From the NCBI GenBank assembly GCA_025201375.1, contig JAIWZP010000022.1, positions 372,001-436,000 of the forward strand: a stretch of DNA of 64,000 nucleotides. Reading direction: 5' to 3'. A program made the position numbers and the translations under genes. The stretch is from Gongronella butleri. Its lineage: Eukaryota > Mucoromycota > Mucoromycetes > Mucorales > Cunninghamellaceae. The notes under the pieces were generated by a model. That model saw only the letters and a program-made list of their open reading frames with translations, ran no database searches and was not told the origin of the DNA. This document shows positions 12,061 through 24,461 of the stretch, piece by piece; within the stretch, counting starts at the first letter, position 1, and the number at the start of each line of letters is the position of its first letter.

Positions 12061-13843
12061 CCAAAACGCTGTCTTTTATAGAAGCCCTTGCAGAGAAACT
12101 TGCCCCAATGGACCCAAATTTGAAACAGAGGACGGCGTAACTCAACTCCTCACGATGCCGGGTTATTCTTGGCCACTCGCCTATTTACAGCGGTGCAAAT
12201 ACGCGCTAATACAGAAATCAAATACGTTTTTAATGAAATTTTTGTCGAGATCACGAACAGACTCATGCCACGGGTACTTGTCCAAGTGGCCTCAGGGTTG
12301 AGGCAGGTCATGGCAAGCACAGAAATCCAACATTACCAAGTTGTTTTCAGGGAACGACTAGTTTTTTTTTTGTGGATTTTTGACTTTCAAGGCACGCCTT
12401 CTCCAAAACAACTTTTATAGTCTTGAGCTTTTGTGTGCTGCTTTCAACAACGATGAGAAGCAACTGGTCTAAATTTAATCGAGATTGAATGACTGTAGCG
12501 CCAGCAATTTAAAATTTGTGATTTGTTGGCTATTTGCTGCTATTGCTCAGCATTGCTTGAACTGGCAAACGTGCAAACAATCCAAAGATCGCAAAGCGTG
12601 CCTGTTTGATGCAAACCAACGAACTAAAATGGGAGATCTATTAGATGGTTATCAAGAATATCGCTATTGAAATTTTTGCGTGCACTCCGGCGCGACGGAC
12701 CAAATTCTTGGAAAAAAAATGCAAGGTCCGGCGATTCTCACCAAACTTGGAGGAGTGGTGGGGGCCACTGGGCATTGCATACTGAGACACGATTCAAGGT
12801 ACTCGGCCTTGTGGATTTCGAGAAAATAGGAGTTAAAGTTGTCGGAGATCCTCATTTCAAATGCTCATCCTTGGACGACAAGCTGCGCATGACGCGAGCG
12901 GTCACCAGCTTCTGGGAGAGAATCATCCAGGGCTTTGTATGTACGTATTGCACAGCATGGTGATTATGCGCAAACTAGAGTATCGACGCGTTGAAAACCA
13001 TGTACAAAAAACGAAATTTAGTTGCGTCGTCATTCACACGCCAAGCGCGTTTTTTTGGCGATCACCGGCATCAACGTGTGCGCACGATCCATAGGATGGG
13101 CGAGATATTTTCGTTTCAGGCCGCTAAAAGCATGTCGTCCTTTCATAGCATTGAATTGAAAATCCGGTGTTTTTGATGCTTCTTTGTGGATTTTCTCGCC
13201 AGCCGGCATAATGATGTTCGGCTGCACCATAATGATAATTGATGAGGAGAGCAGGGCCTTGCTACCCTCCACGTTTCGTGGCGATCCATCGTGATTTTCG
13301 ATTTTCCAAAATTTGGCCAGGGAGTCATCCATGGATTTTGGCCATTTTTGTTTTTGCTGGTTGTTCGCCATCTAACGATCACAGTGCAGCAAGGGTGGGC
13401 TCAAATGAAAGCTGGGCTCAGTCTTTACAAAACTTGCGCTGGCGGCATGTGGATGGACGCGCGTCGTGGCCGATTTTGATTGTCCGATGTCTTTTTCTAG
13501 GTATTTTCGGTTTTACTCGCCAAATAGACAATATATTTCTTTGAAATTTCACAGGCACAATGAGATAGAAAAAGTACATGCTTCATACAAATTTCAAGGT
13601 GATGGGCGAGATGGAAGACGCGTTTGTTCTATGCACAACGAAAAAAAAAAGTAAAACGCGCTCTGATTGGCTGATCAAGGCTGGATTTCAAAACAGAAAA
13701 AAATACAAAAGCGTGCCGCGGCTGCGCGACCCGTGTTTTTGTGCCTTTTTCTTTTTCCCATTCTCCTTTTGTCCCGGGCTGTTTCATTGGGCCCCGTCGT
13801 TGTTGTTTACCCTTCTTTTTCGCTTTTTCTCTTTTTTTTAAGC

Positions 13844-14439
13844 ATGTCCGATCGCCCTCGAAGAAAGCGCCAGGCAGCACCGCGGCGACAAGTCAGGTAA
13901 GAAAAGAGATTTTTTTTTGTCGTTTGGGGCAGCGTGCTCATTTTTTTGCTTATTGACGGCCTTTTTTGCCCCTCTCCCCCTTAGCAATGTGCACTATGTC
14001 GGCTACGTGGAAGATGAAGAGTCTGTGGAGGCGATCATGAAAAAGTTTGAGGAGCTGGAGCGTATCCAAAAGGAGTTCCAGGCGATGCAGATGCAAAAGC
14101 CTGCCGATCAGAGCGACGCGCAGGGCGAGGTCACAGGCGACACGTCCAACGACGCGGGCGACCAGGCGACTGGCCAGCAGGAGCAGCAGGAGCAACAACA
14201 ACAGCAACAGCAAACGAGCGACGAGAAGGGCGAGCAAGAAACGACGCGACCAAACGACGATACGACCATGGCCATGACAGAAGAGCAGCTGCAAGAGGTG
14301 TTTAAGCGCACATCTGCATTTACGGTCAAGAGCGCCATGATGGACGCCGACGTGCTTGATGACATGGACGCCATGGAGCTGTGGCAGATTGAATTCAAGG
14401 ATAGCAACACGGACGAAATCATGGAAGAAGAGTAAGCGC

Positions 14440-14471
<32 letters not shown>

Positions 14472-15700
14472 GGTGTCCACTGATGAACGCATGTTTTTCC
14501 GCTTCTATAGTGACTATATCGTGGTGGACGACGACTTTTGGGATGCGGAATTCGGCGAGCGGCCACGCAAAAAGGGACGTCGTGTCGCTGTGCCGCGTCA
14601 ACCTCGCGTCCCAGGGCAACGCCGCACGCCCGTCGACCAGCGCGAAAAGATCCTCGCAAAGTACAAGGTCATGCAGGTCCAAATGCAAGATCTCAATGGC
14701 CATCTTGTCATGGTCAAAAAGCGCGTCAGGTAACGTGAAATGGAGGGGGGGGGGAAAAGAAACAAAAGAAAAAAAGCACATAGTGACGCCTCTTTTTTTG
14801 CCAGTGTCATCGATCCGAGCTTGCCAACGTATGTGCGCATCCCTGGCAACCCGATTCCATTATCATGGGCGCACACCATCTTGCAAATGGACACAATCGC
14901 TCACAAAGACCCGCCTCCAGGCTCACGGTACGCGTGTTTAAATTGAAAAAAAAAAGAATTCGCACTCAATTCCATTTTTCCAAAAAGGGCCATGGAGATG
15001 GACAGCATCTTGTCGACAGATCTCACGACGTTTGGCAAAAAGTTCACGTGTGTGTTGATGGACCCGCCTTTGCTTTTGCCTGGCGAGGCACCGTCGCCGG
15101 GCAAGATCACCATGGACGATTTGGCGCATCTGAATGTGCGCGACGTGGTGCCGGCGGGCTTTCTGTTCATTTGGATCGAGAAGGAATGGATTCGCGAGCT
15201 TGTGCGCCTGACCAAGACGTGGGGGTTCAAATACGTGGAGAATTTCTGCTGGATCAAGAAGCGGATCAACAACCAGATTGCGCGCGACCCGTATCGATAC
15301 GTGAACAAGAGCAAACTGTCGCTGCTGATCTTCCGCAAGGAAAACGACAATACCACGGATCTGCGCCACCAGCGCAATCCAGACTGTCTGTTCGACTTTG
15401 TACAGCCGCTCGACCCGGACGAAATATCAGAACACAAGCCCGATTTCATCTACACCGTCATCGAAACACTCTTACCCACCGCCATCTATCACCCAGACGA
15501 AAATCCACACGGCGAGAGGCTCTTGGAATTGTAAGTTTCCGTGTATTTTTATCGAGAAAACTCGCGTATTTGACGCGATCTTTAATCCCAATGGATCAAG
15601 CCATGATTTCTCACGCCGTATTCGCTTCTTTTTTTCTAGGTGGGCCAAGCGCGACCAACGCCGCAGCGGCTGGACAACGCTTGTAGAGCGCAAAAAGTAG
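13844..15700 (+). CDS. MT-A70 family methyltransferase (DPPL-type)
   Basis: Exons 13844-13896, 13985-14431, 14511-14729, 14805-14927, 14988-15530 and 15640-15700 encode about 481 residues. The N-terminal half is basic then Glu/Gln-rich. The MT-A70 domain fills about residues 240-480: a DPPL motif at 306-309, GFLFIWIEKEW, a WGFKYVENFCWIKK strand, KSKLSLLIFRK, RHQRNPDC and a terminal ELWAKRDQRRSGWTT. The family methylates adenine N6 in RNA or DNA. The catalytic signature is DPPW in active members; Leu at the fourth position, as in EPPL-type METTL14, suggests a structural partner or an altered activity. Early-diverging fungi use MT-A70 proteins (MTA1/MTA9 type) for DNA 6mA, so a place in that complex is plausible. 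Converges on COG2 with a 105-bp gap. Confidence 0.88.
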
Positions 15701-15757
15701 CATTTCTCTCGCATTGCATTTTATTTCGTTTTTTTTTTCTCTCTCTCTCGTCAGAAA

Positions 15758-15763
15758 AATAAA
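15758..15763 (+). terminator. Candidate polyadenylation signal
   Basis: AATAAA 58 bp after the MT-A70 stop, inside the 105-bp gap between two convergent genes. Confidence 0.4.
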
Positions 15764-15805
15764 ATGGGCATCGATGGGCATTTAAAAAAAAACGATCTAT
15801 TTAGT

Positions 15806-18800
15806 TCAGGACGGTGGTGCGGTACCCGTGAGAAGGTGCTCTATCATCATCGTCAAAAAAAAAAAAAAAAAAAAGGATTAGCACGCGCGCAATCTTTTTT
15901 TTTTTTTTTTTTTCCATGGGTGATTTTTTACCGTAGGGCTGGATGACAGAGCACAATTTGGTGTAGCAGTCGAGTGTGGCCTTTTCTATTTCTAGTTTGT
16001 CGATTTCCGTGCCCAATTGGTGCACGTCGAGGACGAATTGCAGCTGGATCTTCTCAATATCGGTCAGCGAGGCATTGGCGCCACTGGAGCCGAGGATGGA
16101 ACGTGTGAGCCCGCCTTTCCAGCGGATGTTCTTCATGGTGTCGTCCTGCAGCTTGAGGTTGTCGAGGGTCTTGCTCATGATTTGTGTATAGCGGAAGACG
16201 ACCATGTCGACGACGACCGTGGACCATGTGTGCACCTTGGCCGGGGCAATCCACGCGCGGTGCTGCGCCAGGAACGAAGTCAGCGGCTTGAACAGACTGG
16301 GTATAAAGAACGACGGCTCCGTCGGCCGCTGCTTGTTCATGCGCTGCTGATTGATCATGTCCCGCACGTGCTTGAACGATTCCATGCACCGCCGGCTAAG
16401 CGCGCCCGTGATGCGCCGGTCAAGCTCGTGGCTCGTGTTGCTCTCCAAATTGTCCAGCAAATCATCCATGCTCTCTAAATTATTTTTTTTACAAAATGAG
16501 TTTTGACAAGGATTTTTCTCGATCCCCCCCCCATTTCCCCCATGTTCCTCATGTTACCTTTGAGCAATGCAACGTCATGAATGTCGCTGGGCAGCTTGGT
16601 AAACATGATATTGCTCATCTGCTTCTTGACAAACGCGACAAAGCGCTCAATGTCGCTGATGAGGATGACAATCAGCGCCTCATCCATGAGCATTGGTTCC
16701 GCGCCCGCATTGCTCGGTGTGCTCGGACGCACAGGGCTGCTTGCCTCGTCGGCATGGTCCGGCGACTGGCCCACAAGCTCCAGGGCCCACATTTTGTACC
16801 GCGAAATTAGCTGGAAAAAAAGAAAAACGAGTGCGTCAGACGCGTCCAATGGTACCCCCATTTTTTTTTTTTTTTTTTACCTGCAATGTCAGCTTCCAGA
16901 AGCGATGCGACAACACAAACAAAAAGACGTGATCTGACCAGCATGATTCAATCGCCTGCGCGATGACCTTGGTGCCATTGAGCACGAGCGCTGCATTAAA
17001 AAAAAAAAGGTCAAAAATGAGCGCCCATCGCCCCCCCCCTTTTTTTTTTTGGTGATTACCATTATCCGCGGGAGGCGCCTTGTACCCTTGGTGCTTAGAC
17101 GGCTCGCTCAGCTGTTCTTCGACTTTATGGATGATCTCGCGGAATCTGGCAAAAAAAGTAAAAAAAAGAATGATAAGTGAGGAACTCACTCTTTCAAGTC
17201 ATGCAAGCTTTTTACCTCAGCTGAAAGTACACGGGCAGCTGCCAGCGCTTCATAAAAGTGGCGTAGCTCGCGTGGCTGCGGAAATACAGGAGTGATTTCT
17301 TGCTGTTGAATAGATTTTCGAGCTCCGTGATGAATTGGACGGATGCCGTGTAATTCTAGTTGAGAAAAAAAAATGCGTCGTGTGAGTCGCGTTGCGACAA
17401 GAATGTATTTCGGGGAGGTTTGCCAAAATTGCGGCGTTTTGGACGCGTTTCTTGATCCCGCGAAATAATTTTTTCTTACCTTGTGACACGCGTCTGTTTG
17501 TCCTGCGGCATAGATAAAGGCGCACGACCGATTGATGCGGTCGACCACCTCGACCCAGAGAGCATTGACAAGCACCTCGTAATTTGTGCCCTTGAGTGTG
17601 TGCTGTGTGATATCCAAGATGGGTTTGAGCTCATTGGACGCGAAAAGCAGGATCTTGCTGTACATGGCGGTGAGCGGGAACGCGTCGGCGGTCGGCGGTG
17701 GTGACGATGACGTGCCGCCATTGGCGTGCGCGGGCGCGTCGGCAACGGTGAAATCCTTGTGGATGATCTTTTTGAGGAAATGGCGCACGAAATCGTCGCG
17801 GATGATCTGCTCGGCCACATGTGTCTGGTCAATCAGCGCGTAAATACGCAACGATTGAGTCATGGATTGCTGCACCGCCGCGCTCACCGTGCCAGACGCC
17901 ATCTTTTGCAATGCAGACGACAGCGCCTTGGACAATTTCTGCTGCAGCACCTCCTTGATCCGCGTGATCCTCTTTTTTTTTTTTTAAAAAAAAAAAAAGG
18001 ATCAGCCCTATTCGATGCCTCCACCCTCTTGTTCTGCCCCTGTTTTACCCATTCATTCTCCGTGACAAAAGCGAGATGCTTGCCACGGCTGACAAGATGT
18101 TGCATTTGGTTGTACTCGACGGCGACGCGCTCAATTTGCTTGCCCAACCTAACAAAAAAAGGGGGTGTGAGCGCGTCGCGAATCTCACGCGTAATAAGGG
18201 GCCAATCCGCGTCACATGTTGCCAATTCAACGCGCATGGCAGCATTTTCACGCGATTTGACGCGTCTTCGGAGGGAGAAAGGGGGTCTTACAAGTCGTGA
18301 TCGAGGGCGGTGTCGTCATTGAGTGTGATGGCCACGTCGTTTTGGGCGGCAGCGGCGGCGGTGTCCTTGTTGATCTCGAGGAGCTCTTCCACCTTTTCGA
18401 CCGAATCGTGAATATTGAGCAAGAGTTTGAGTGACGTCTTGCGATCGCGGATGGCGGCACGGTGATCCAATTGCGTCTCGAGGTCCGTGACAAGGCGATC
18501 AAAGTGCCCTTGGGCGTCCTAAAAAGAAAATGGAGTCATGATTTCCATTCGCCATTAGCCATTTTTTTGTACCTTGACTTGGCCTTCCATGGATGTCAGG
18601 GGCATCTTGAGAGCGCGTATCGCATGGTCCACGCCACGCATATTCGTCGAAAGGTTGATAAAGTCCTGGTAGTCGCGGTTGATCAGCTCGATGAGCTCGT
18701 TTTTGAGGAACGAGCGATGTGCATTGAGCTCAGTTTTTAGCCGCTCCAGCCCAAGATGCCGCCGGCTCGATAAAAAGCGATCAGGGTCGAATTGGTCGGC

Positions 18801-18881
18801 ATGGAACACACTGCGCTCAATGATTTGGGTCGGCAGCGGCTGGATGCTTTGGATAAATGTGTCGTCGTCGTCGCCAAACAT
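15806..18881 (-). CDS. COG2: Conserved oligomeric Golgi complex subunit 2
   Basis: Ten exons, transcribed 18881-18573, 18518-18292, 18148-18049, 17971-17480, 17355-17216, 17145-17060, 16990-16881, 16810-16558, 16474-15932 and 15840-15806, encode about 764 residues, close to the usual COG2 length. The N-terminal signature is clear: FDPDRFLSSRR, then KNELIELINRDYQDFINLSTNMRG, the COG2 coiled-coil start. The rest is helical, with the C-terminal COG2 region (IEKATLDCYTKLCSVIQPY) at the end. COG is a Golgi vesicle tether for retrograde transport. Exon phases agree at every junction. The last 35-nt exon and the internal junction at 17971/18049 are the least certain parts. The gene is divergent from the nucleoporin gene. 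Confidence 0.88.
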
Positions 18882-19016
18882 GAAGAAAGAGCAAAAGGAA
18901 GTGGCAAGAAGGGCGGAGATGGAATTGAAAAGAAATACAAAAAAAAAACACCGCCCCTTTACACTTTTTCTTCTTTCTTTCGCGTTTCCCCTCCCTTGTT
19001 GATTTGTTTTACACGC
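18882..19016. promoter_or_regulatory. Bidirectional promoter, COG2 / nucleoporin
   Basis: Only 135 bp separate the start codons of two divergent genes. The segment is purine-rich on the left and T/C-rich on the right, so each start codon is preceded by a pyrimidine tract in its own sense. No TATA box is apparent. Shared regulation is inferred from spacing alone. Confidence 0.6.
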
Positions 19017-21178
19017 ATGGCCAACACGCAAAGGCAGCCCGACACTGCCCCCCTCTTGCATGTCAATGCCGGCAACCTGATCAACACGGCCATCACCAAC
19101 GATCAAAAGGACCAGGACCTCAAAGACTGCCTGAAAGGTACGAATAACCTCCCCTTTTTTTTTGTTGTATTGACGTTTTTCTTTTTCTTCTTTTTCTTAG
19201 GTGCCACCTCGTCGCAGTATAACCGCCCTCTTACCGGATCCACAGACGCCTACTCACTTGCGGGCTCCTTTGTCAAGCAACCTGCCACGGTGCACCAGGG
19301 CCTTGGTCGTACGATCCGTCTGATTCGCGTCTTTTTGGCCGCTAAACTCACTTTTTTTCTTTTCTAGGCGACTATTACACGTTCCAGGGTCTACTCCCGG
19401 AGATTGGGTATGCATGGGCAACCAGCGACCACCGCCTTTATCTTTGGAATCTGAATGACAGGTACGAAAAAAGCGAAAAAAAAGGGGGAGAAACCCGTCA
19501 AATGGGCTTTCTAAACGCGCTCTTTTTCTTTTTTTTTTTTTTTGTAGCTCGGACATCACGACGTACGACGACCAGGACCAAATCATCTGCGCAGTGGGTC
19601 TTGTGAAGCCTGCCAAGGGCGTTTTCAAGGAACACGTGCAATATCTCTTGATTGTGGCGACGATTCTCCACGTTGTCGTGTTGCAAGTCGTGTTTGAGCC
19701 ACGCCCTGACGGGAAGCGCACGCTCGTGCTTCTGAGCAGCAATAGTGCCGCGTCGACCGACGGCCAGCGCATCAATACCATTGCCAGCACCGACGATGGC
19801 CGCATCTTTTTGTGTGCAAAATCGGGCCACATTTACGACCTGCATTACAAGGTATGCTTTTGTGTTTTTTCGATCCCGTGTTCTGCCATCTCAATCTCTC
19901 TCTCTCTCTTCACTTTTAGCTGCCCCGGCGCTTTGTGGGCCCCACGGCGCAATTGAACAAGTTGACGTCCGGGTTTCTCATGTCGCTCATGCCCACGATG
20001 ATCCAAGACCGATGGAAACGTAAGAATTGCAAGTGTTGCGAAGGGGATTCACGGATGGCAAACATGACTCATCTCTTTTATTTATTTTATTTGAAATGCC
20101 ATTAGCGGATTATGTCCATCTTGCCGTGGACAGCGAACGACATATGGTGTATGCGCTGACAAGCAGCAATCGGATTGACGCGTTCTTTTTGGGACCACGC
20201 AACGACCAATTCCTGCCTCTTTCGCATGATTTGAGAGACATTGAGCGTGCGGCGCGTACAATGTGTCGTCAGGCGGCCGTGCAGCCGCATCCGCTGGATT
20301 TCCGCATCTTGTCCATCCATATTGTGCCTCGCAAGGAATCGCACGCGATCCATCTAGTCGCCGTGACCGAACGTGGGTTCCGATTGTACTTTACGCATTA
20401 TAAGAATGTGATGCGCACGTACGGCGCGCCAGCTGACCCGAATACTTGGAAACCCAATACATTGGAGCTCGTCCATATCCGCTTGCCGCCACATCCAAAG
20501 GATCTCATGCCCCCACCGTCGCCCAATGCCAATGCCAATGCCAATGCTACCACCGTGCCCAATGCGCCTCCCACCGCCACCATCACGACCCCACTCACCT
20601 CCCTCGCGTCCCCTGCATCGCAATTCGCGTCCTTGCCCATCAATTTCGCCCATTACCGCTCAGGGGTCTTGCTGACTTCCCACGCCGAGATGGACGCCCG
20701 CTCAGACAAGGTGTACCTGTCGTTCCCAGTCATTGGCGGCGCCGCCACCGCCACACCCGGAGCTACGTCAACAACCAATGGCACCACAAGCAGCCTCTTC
20801 CCACCCTCACCGGCGCCCTACGCGGTCTCCGTGCCTTATAGTGAGACATTGATGACACTGCAGACACAAGGAAGAGTCTGGGCCATGGCCGAGGCCACAT
20901 CAAACGACAATGGATACCCCTTGAATGACAGCCGCGCACTCTACAGCGATCCGGCGCGCAAATTGCTCATCTACACCGACCAAGGCGTCTTTTCCTTTGT
21001 CAAGCCACGCCCCGTCGACACATTGTACAACCTGCTGCGCAAATCATGCGACACGCGTCAAACAGAAGCCACGCAGCGCGATCTCCTCCAATTCATCCAA
21101 CTCTTTGGTCATACACAGACTTGCGCATTCGCCATGAGCATCATCTGCTCCAGCTATGCATCAAAATCAACCGAACAC

Positions 21179-21213
<35 letters not shown>

Positions 21214-22594
21214 AAATCGCGTCCAAACGAGGCAAAAAAAGAAAAAAGGGCATCCATTTTATTTTTTTTTTCCCCGTTTGTAGAGGAAATCGCGCGTCGC
21301 GCGTCGCAATTCCTGGCATCCTTTGGAGGTCAGCCGACGGCAACGGGTGCAACTCTGCCCAACAGCAGCAATCCGCTTGGCCAGGCCGTGGGACCCACCG
21401 GCATCAAATACAGCAGCCGGCACGATGGTATCATCCTCTATTTTGCCCGTCTCTTGGCGAATCTGTGGCGCGCACAGCCCTTTGCCTTTACGTAAGCTTC
21501 CTTTTTTTTAAATATGGGTGCGGTGAGCTCTGATGCTTTCGCTTCTTGCTCTAGATCGACAAACAACCTCTTGGATGGCGCAGCCAAGGTGCAAAAGGAC
21601 CTGTTTGCCACGCGGACCAAGCTCAAGCACCTCAAAAGGTTCTTTGACGCGCATGCACACTTGATCACCCCACTGACACACGACGCGCTCGCCATGGCGG
21701 CCGTCCAGGACCAACAGCAGCAGCAAATCCTCGTTGCCGAACAAACATCGCTTAGCGACATCCACCGCCTCCTGTGCCAGGCCATCGAGGCCATTGATTT
21801 CATCGATTTCGTCATCGACGGCAAGGCAAAGGATATCTTGCTCAGGTGCGCTGAAGAAAAAGAGAAAAAACATCGCGACGATTGTTTTTTTTCACGATTT
21901 TGGTCCATTGACGCGCTTTTTTTCTTTTTCTTTTTCGACAGGGCGCGCGAACACCAGCGCGAGGAACTGCGGCAAGTGACGCTCGAGACCTTGCTGGCGA
22001 CACCGCGTGGCACGCAATTGAAACGCGATCTCGTCATTGCCACCATTGACAAGTTTGCCGCCAGCCACATGCATGCCGGCTACGACATGGTCACGCGCAC
22101 GCTGCGCGACCAATGCCCCACCTTTTTCGGCCCAAAGGACGTGCTCTATTACCAGGTAAAAAAAATACGAAAATTTAAAAAAAAAACAAAAATTCACACA
22201 AATACGATGTTTCCATAGGGTGTGGAGAGCCTCAGTTGCGCGCACAAGGCAGAAGCCGAGTACGATCGCAACCAGGCGCTGGAGCAATCGGTGGTGTTCC
22301 TGTGTGACGCGGCAGACGCGCTTTCGGCCGAGAATCTAGCCGAGATTTGCGTCGATTACCGATACCAGGGGTACTATGTGGGTGTGGCCAAGCTCGCGCT
22401 GGCGCGTGCGAGCAAATTGGATGCGAACAAACAGGCATTGGCGTTCCGCCTGGACAGCAGGCCAGCCGGCGACGCGCGTGCCACGCTGTACGACGCGTGC
22501 TGTGCGTGTTACCAACAGATCTTCCAAGCCATCGACGAAATCGACCAATTGCAGCAACTGAGCGGCGACAAGCAACAGCAACATCCTCAATCTC

Positions 22595-22656
<62 letters not shown>

Positions 22657-23121
22657 GCACAAAATCAACACTTGCAGCGTCGGCCCGATCTCGTCCAGGA
22701 TCTCAAGGTGGCGCGTCAGCAGCTCCTTGCCACGGCACTCGCCTCGGACGACCAGCTGTTCCATTATACCTTGTACGACTGGTTCCAGGCGAACAACAAG
22801 ACCGCAGACTTGCTCGCTGTGAATGCCACGTACATCCTGCCCTTCCTCAAGCAGCAGCTGCACCCGCGCGACGCCTACGACATCCTCTGGCGCTACCATC
22901 GCATGCGCGAACAGTACTACGAGGCCGCACTCTACCTCGAGCTGCTCGCAACGCGCTTCCCAGACATGGACATTGGCAAACGCATCGAATTCTTCGCTCT
23001 CGGCATCGTCAATGCTCGCTCATGCAGCACATCTTATATCGAGGAAAACCCAGACGTCACACTCTTGCTCAGACGACTCGAAAAGGGCCTGGAAAAGGCA
23101 CGCGCCGTCGTCAATCTCTAG
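19017..23121 (+). CDS. Nup155/Nup170-type nucleoporin, short C-terminus
   Basis: Exons 19017-19137, 19201-19305, 19368-19461, 19548-19851, 19920-20019, 20106-21179, 21284-21491, 21555-21845, 21942-22155 and 22219-23121 encode about 1137 residues. The N-terminal part is the Nup155/Nup170 beta-propeller (DYYTFQGLLPEIGYAW, SSDITTYDDQDQ, DDGRIFLCAKSGHIYDL). It is followed by the alpha-solenoid, which includes RIEFFALGIVNARS near the end. The family is a structural inner-ring component of the nuclear pore. Odd: homologues continue for roughly 200 or more residues beyond the point where this frame stops (VVNL-stop), and no continuation was found downstream, where a repeat island begins. A polyglutamine tract (21 CAA codons) interrupts the solenoid. 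Family sure; the 3' end could be genuine truncation or a missed distant exon. Confidence 0.88.
22594..22656 (+). repeat. CAA trinucleotide repeat (polyGln)
   Basis: Twenty-one uninterrupted CAA codons inside the nucleoporin coding sequence. Pure enough to be length-variable between isolates. Confidence 0.95.
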
Positions 23122-24461
23122 ACTACACATCTTTTATTAGCTTTTTTTTTTTTAAAAAAAAAAAAGAGCACACCCTTGGCCCCTGTGCATCCATCATCGC
23201 TCACTTTGCCCCTTGGTTCCAAAGCTCTGAACATCCCCCCTCAAATAAAAAACATATGCATGCTTCTTTCCTCAAAAAAAAAAAAAATCGTGACAATACA
23301 CGCGACAAATGAGTAAAATGTGCTTGCAAATAATCTCATGACGCGTTTGCGACGTACAACCGCGAGAACCACGATCCATAAATATGCATAAATGTGCAAT
23401 AACATAGTCGAGGAGGAACAGATGCATCTTTTGTTGCCAGCTCTAGAATCGAGGATCTCGAATCAATGAAATTTGGCTCCTCAGATCGCCACGCCATTCA
23501 ACCACATGGTGAAGTATTGTGATTCACTGACGAAAATCTAGTAAAAAGCAGGGGTCTATCGACTGGATTCCGCGCAAATCGCGAAAAGCGACGATTTTTC
23601 ACCACAAGGTCATCTCAACTACTGTAAAAGTGCCTGTCTCTCAAGGAAACAACCACCATCAGAAAGAGCATCGCTTGTTGCGTACGTGGCCATCACTGAT
23701 CAATGAAAAAAGTGCTTCTTTGGCTTCTTTGACACGGTTTCAAACTCATAGGCAATTTTCGACGCGTGATAAACCGCGTCAAACTTCAAGTTACACGCGT
23801 CTATTTCTAATGAAATACATGCATCTGGTGTCTCTCTTGCTAGTGAACGCGTTGGCGCGGCTCTATGAGCGCGTTTTTCCTGTGCAATTCGCCTTTGAAA
23901 TTTGAGCTAAAATCGCTCGTTGCTCGCTGCCCATCAGATGAATCCCAGTCCTTTTTGTCATTTTCCGTGGTTTTGCCATGCAACATCATCTTGTGTGCGA
24001 GTTTGACGCGATTCTGAGAACCCAAATTTGCGATGTTTGGTTTGGCGACTCGTCAGGGCTTGTTTTTGATTTGCCAACAGCGGCTCTCCATGTACCCTTG
24101 GCATCTGCAAATCGCGCCCCCCTTAAGATTGTCGCACGCTATTTCCCGTTTGCAATGCGTTTCGTGGTGCCAAAGAGCCCCTGTTTACCACACTCAGTAG
24201 ACGTCCAAGCAAATTGAGCATTTTTGCGATTTATACAACAACAACTGGTGCTCCGATAGCTCTCAAAATTTCAGCATACTGTACCTTCTCACCCCGAAAG
24301 CCTCTGACCACGCCGGAGCACCAAGAAACTAGCATCCAAACCAGCGAAAAATTGAGCAAATGCGCGCTTTTTTCTTTTTGGGTTGAATTTCAAGGCATCC
24401 TGAGAGCCGACGCGTCATCAATTGCTCCTCATTAGGCCGATGTGGCCCCCCAAGAAGGTAT
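23122..24461. other. Gene-free island with dispersed repeat
   Basis: Starts directly after the nucleoporin stop with a T-then-A palindrome (about 23142-23165). It holds the second copy of the dispersed repeat. No supported coding sequence. Two TACTGTA heptamers occur here, as in the 42-45 kb island. Confidence 0.6.
23640..24205. repeat. Dispersed repeat, copy 2
   Basis: Same orientation and order as 11500-12060. The two copies differ at many C/T and G/A positions. A weaker match seems to continue to about 24.40 kb (near TTTCAAGGCATCC), matching about 12.39 kb. Confidence 0.65.

Larger units (their letters stand above)
11173..13843. other. Gene-free island with dispersed repeat
   Basis: About 2.7 kb without a supported gene. 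It contains one copy of a degenerate dispersed repeat (about 11500-12060) that recurs near 23.64-24.21 kb. Remaining open frames are short and resemble no family. Base composition is more even than in the genes. Confidence 0.6.
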
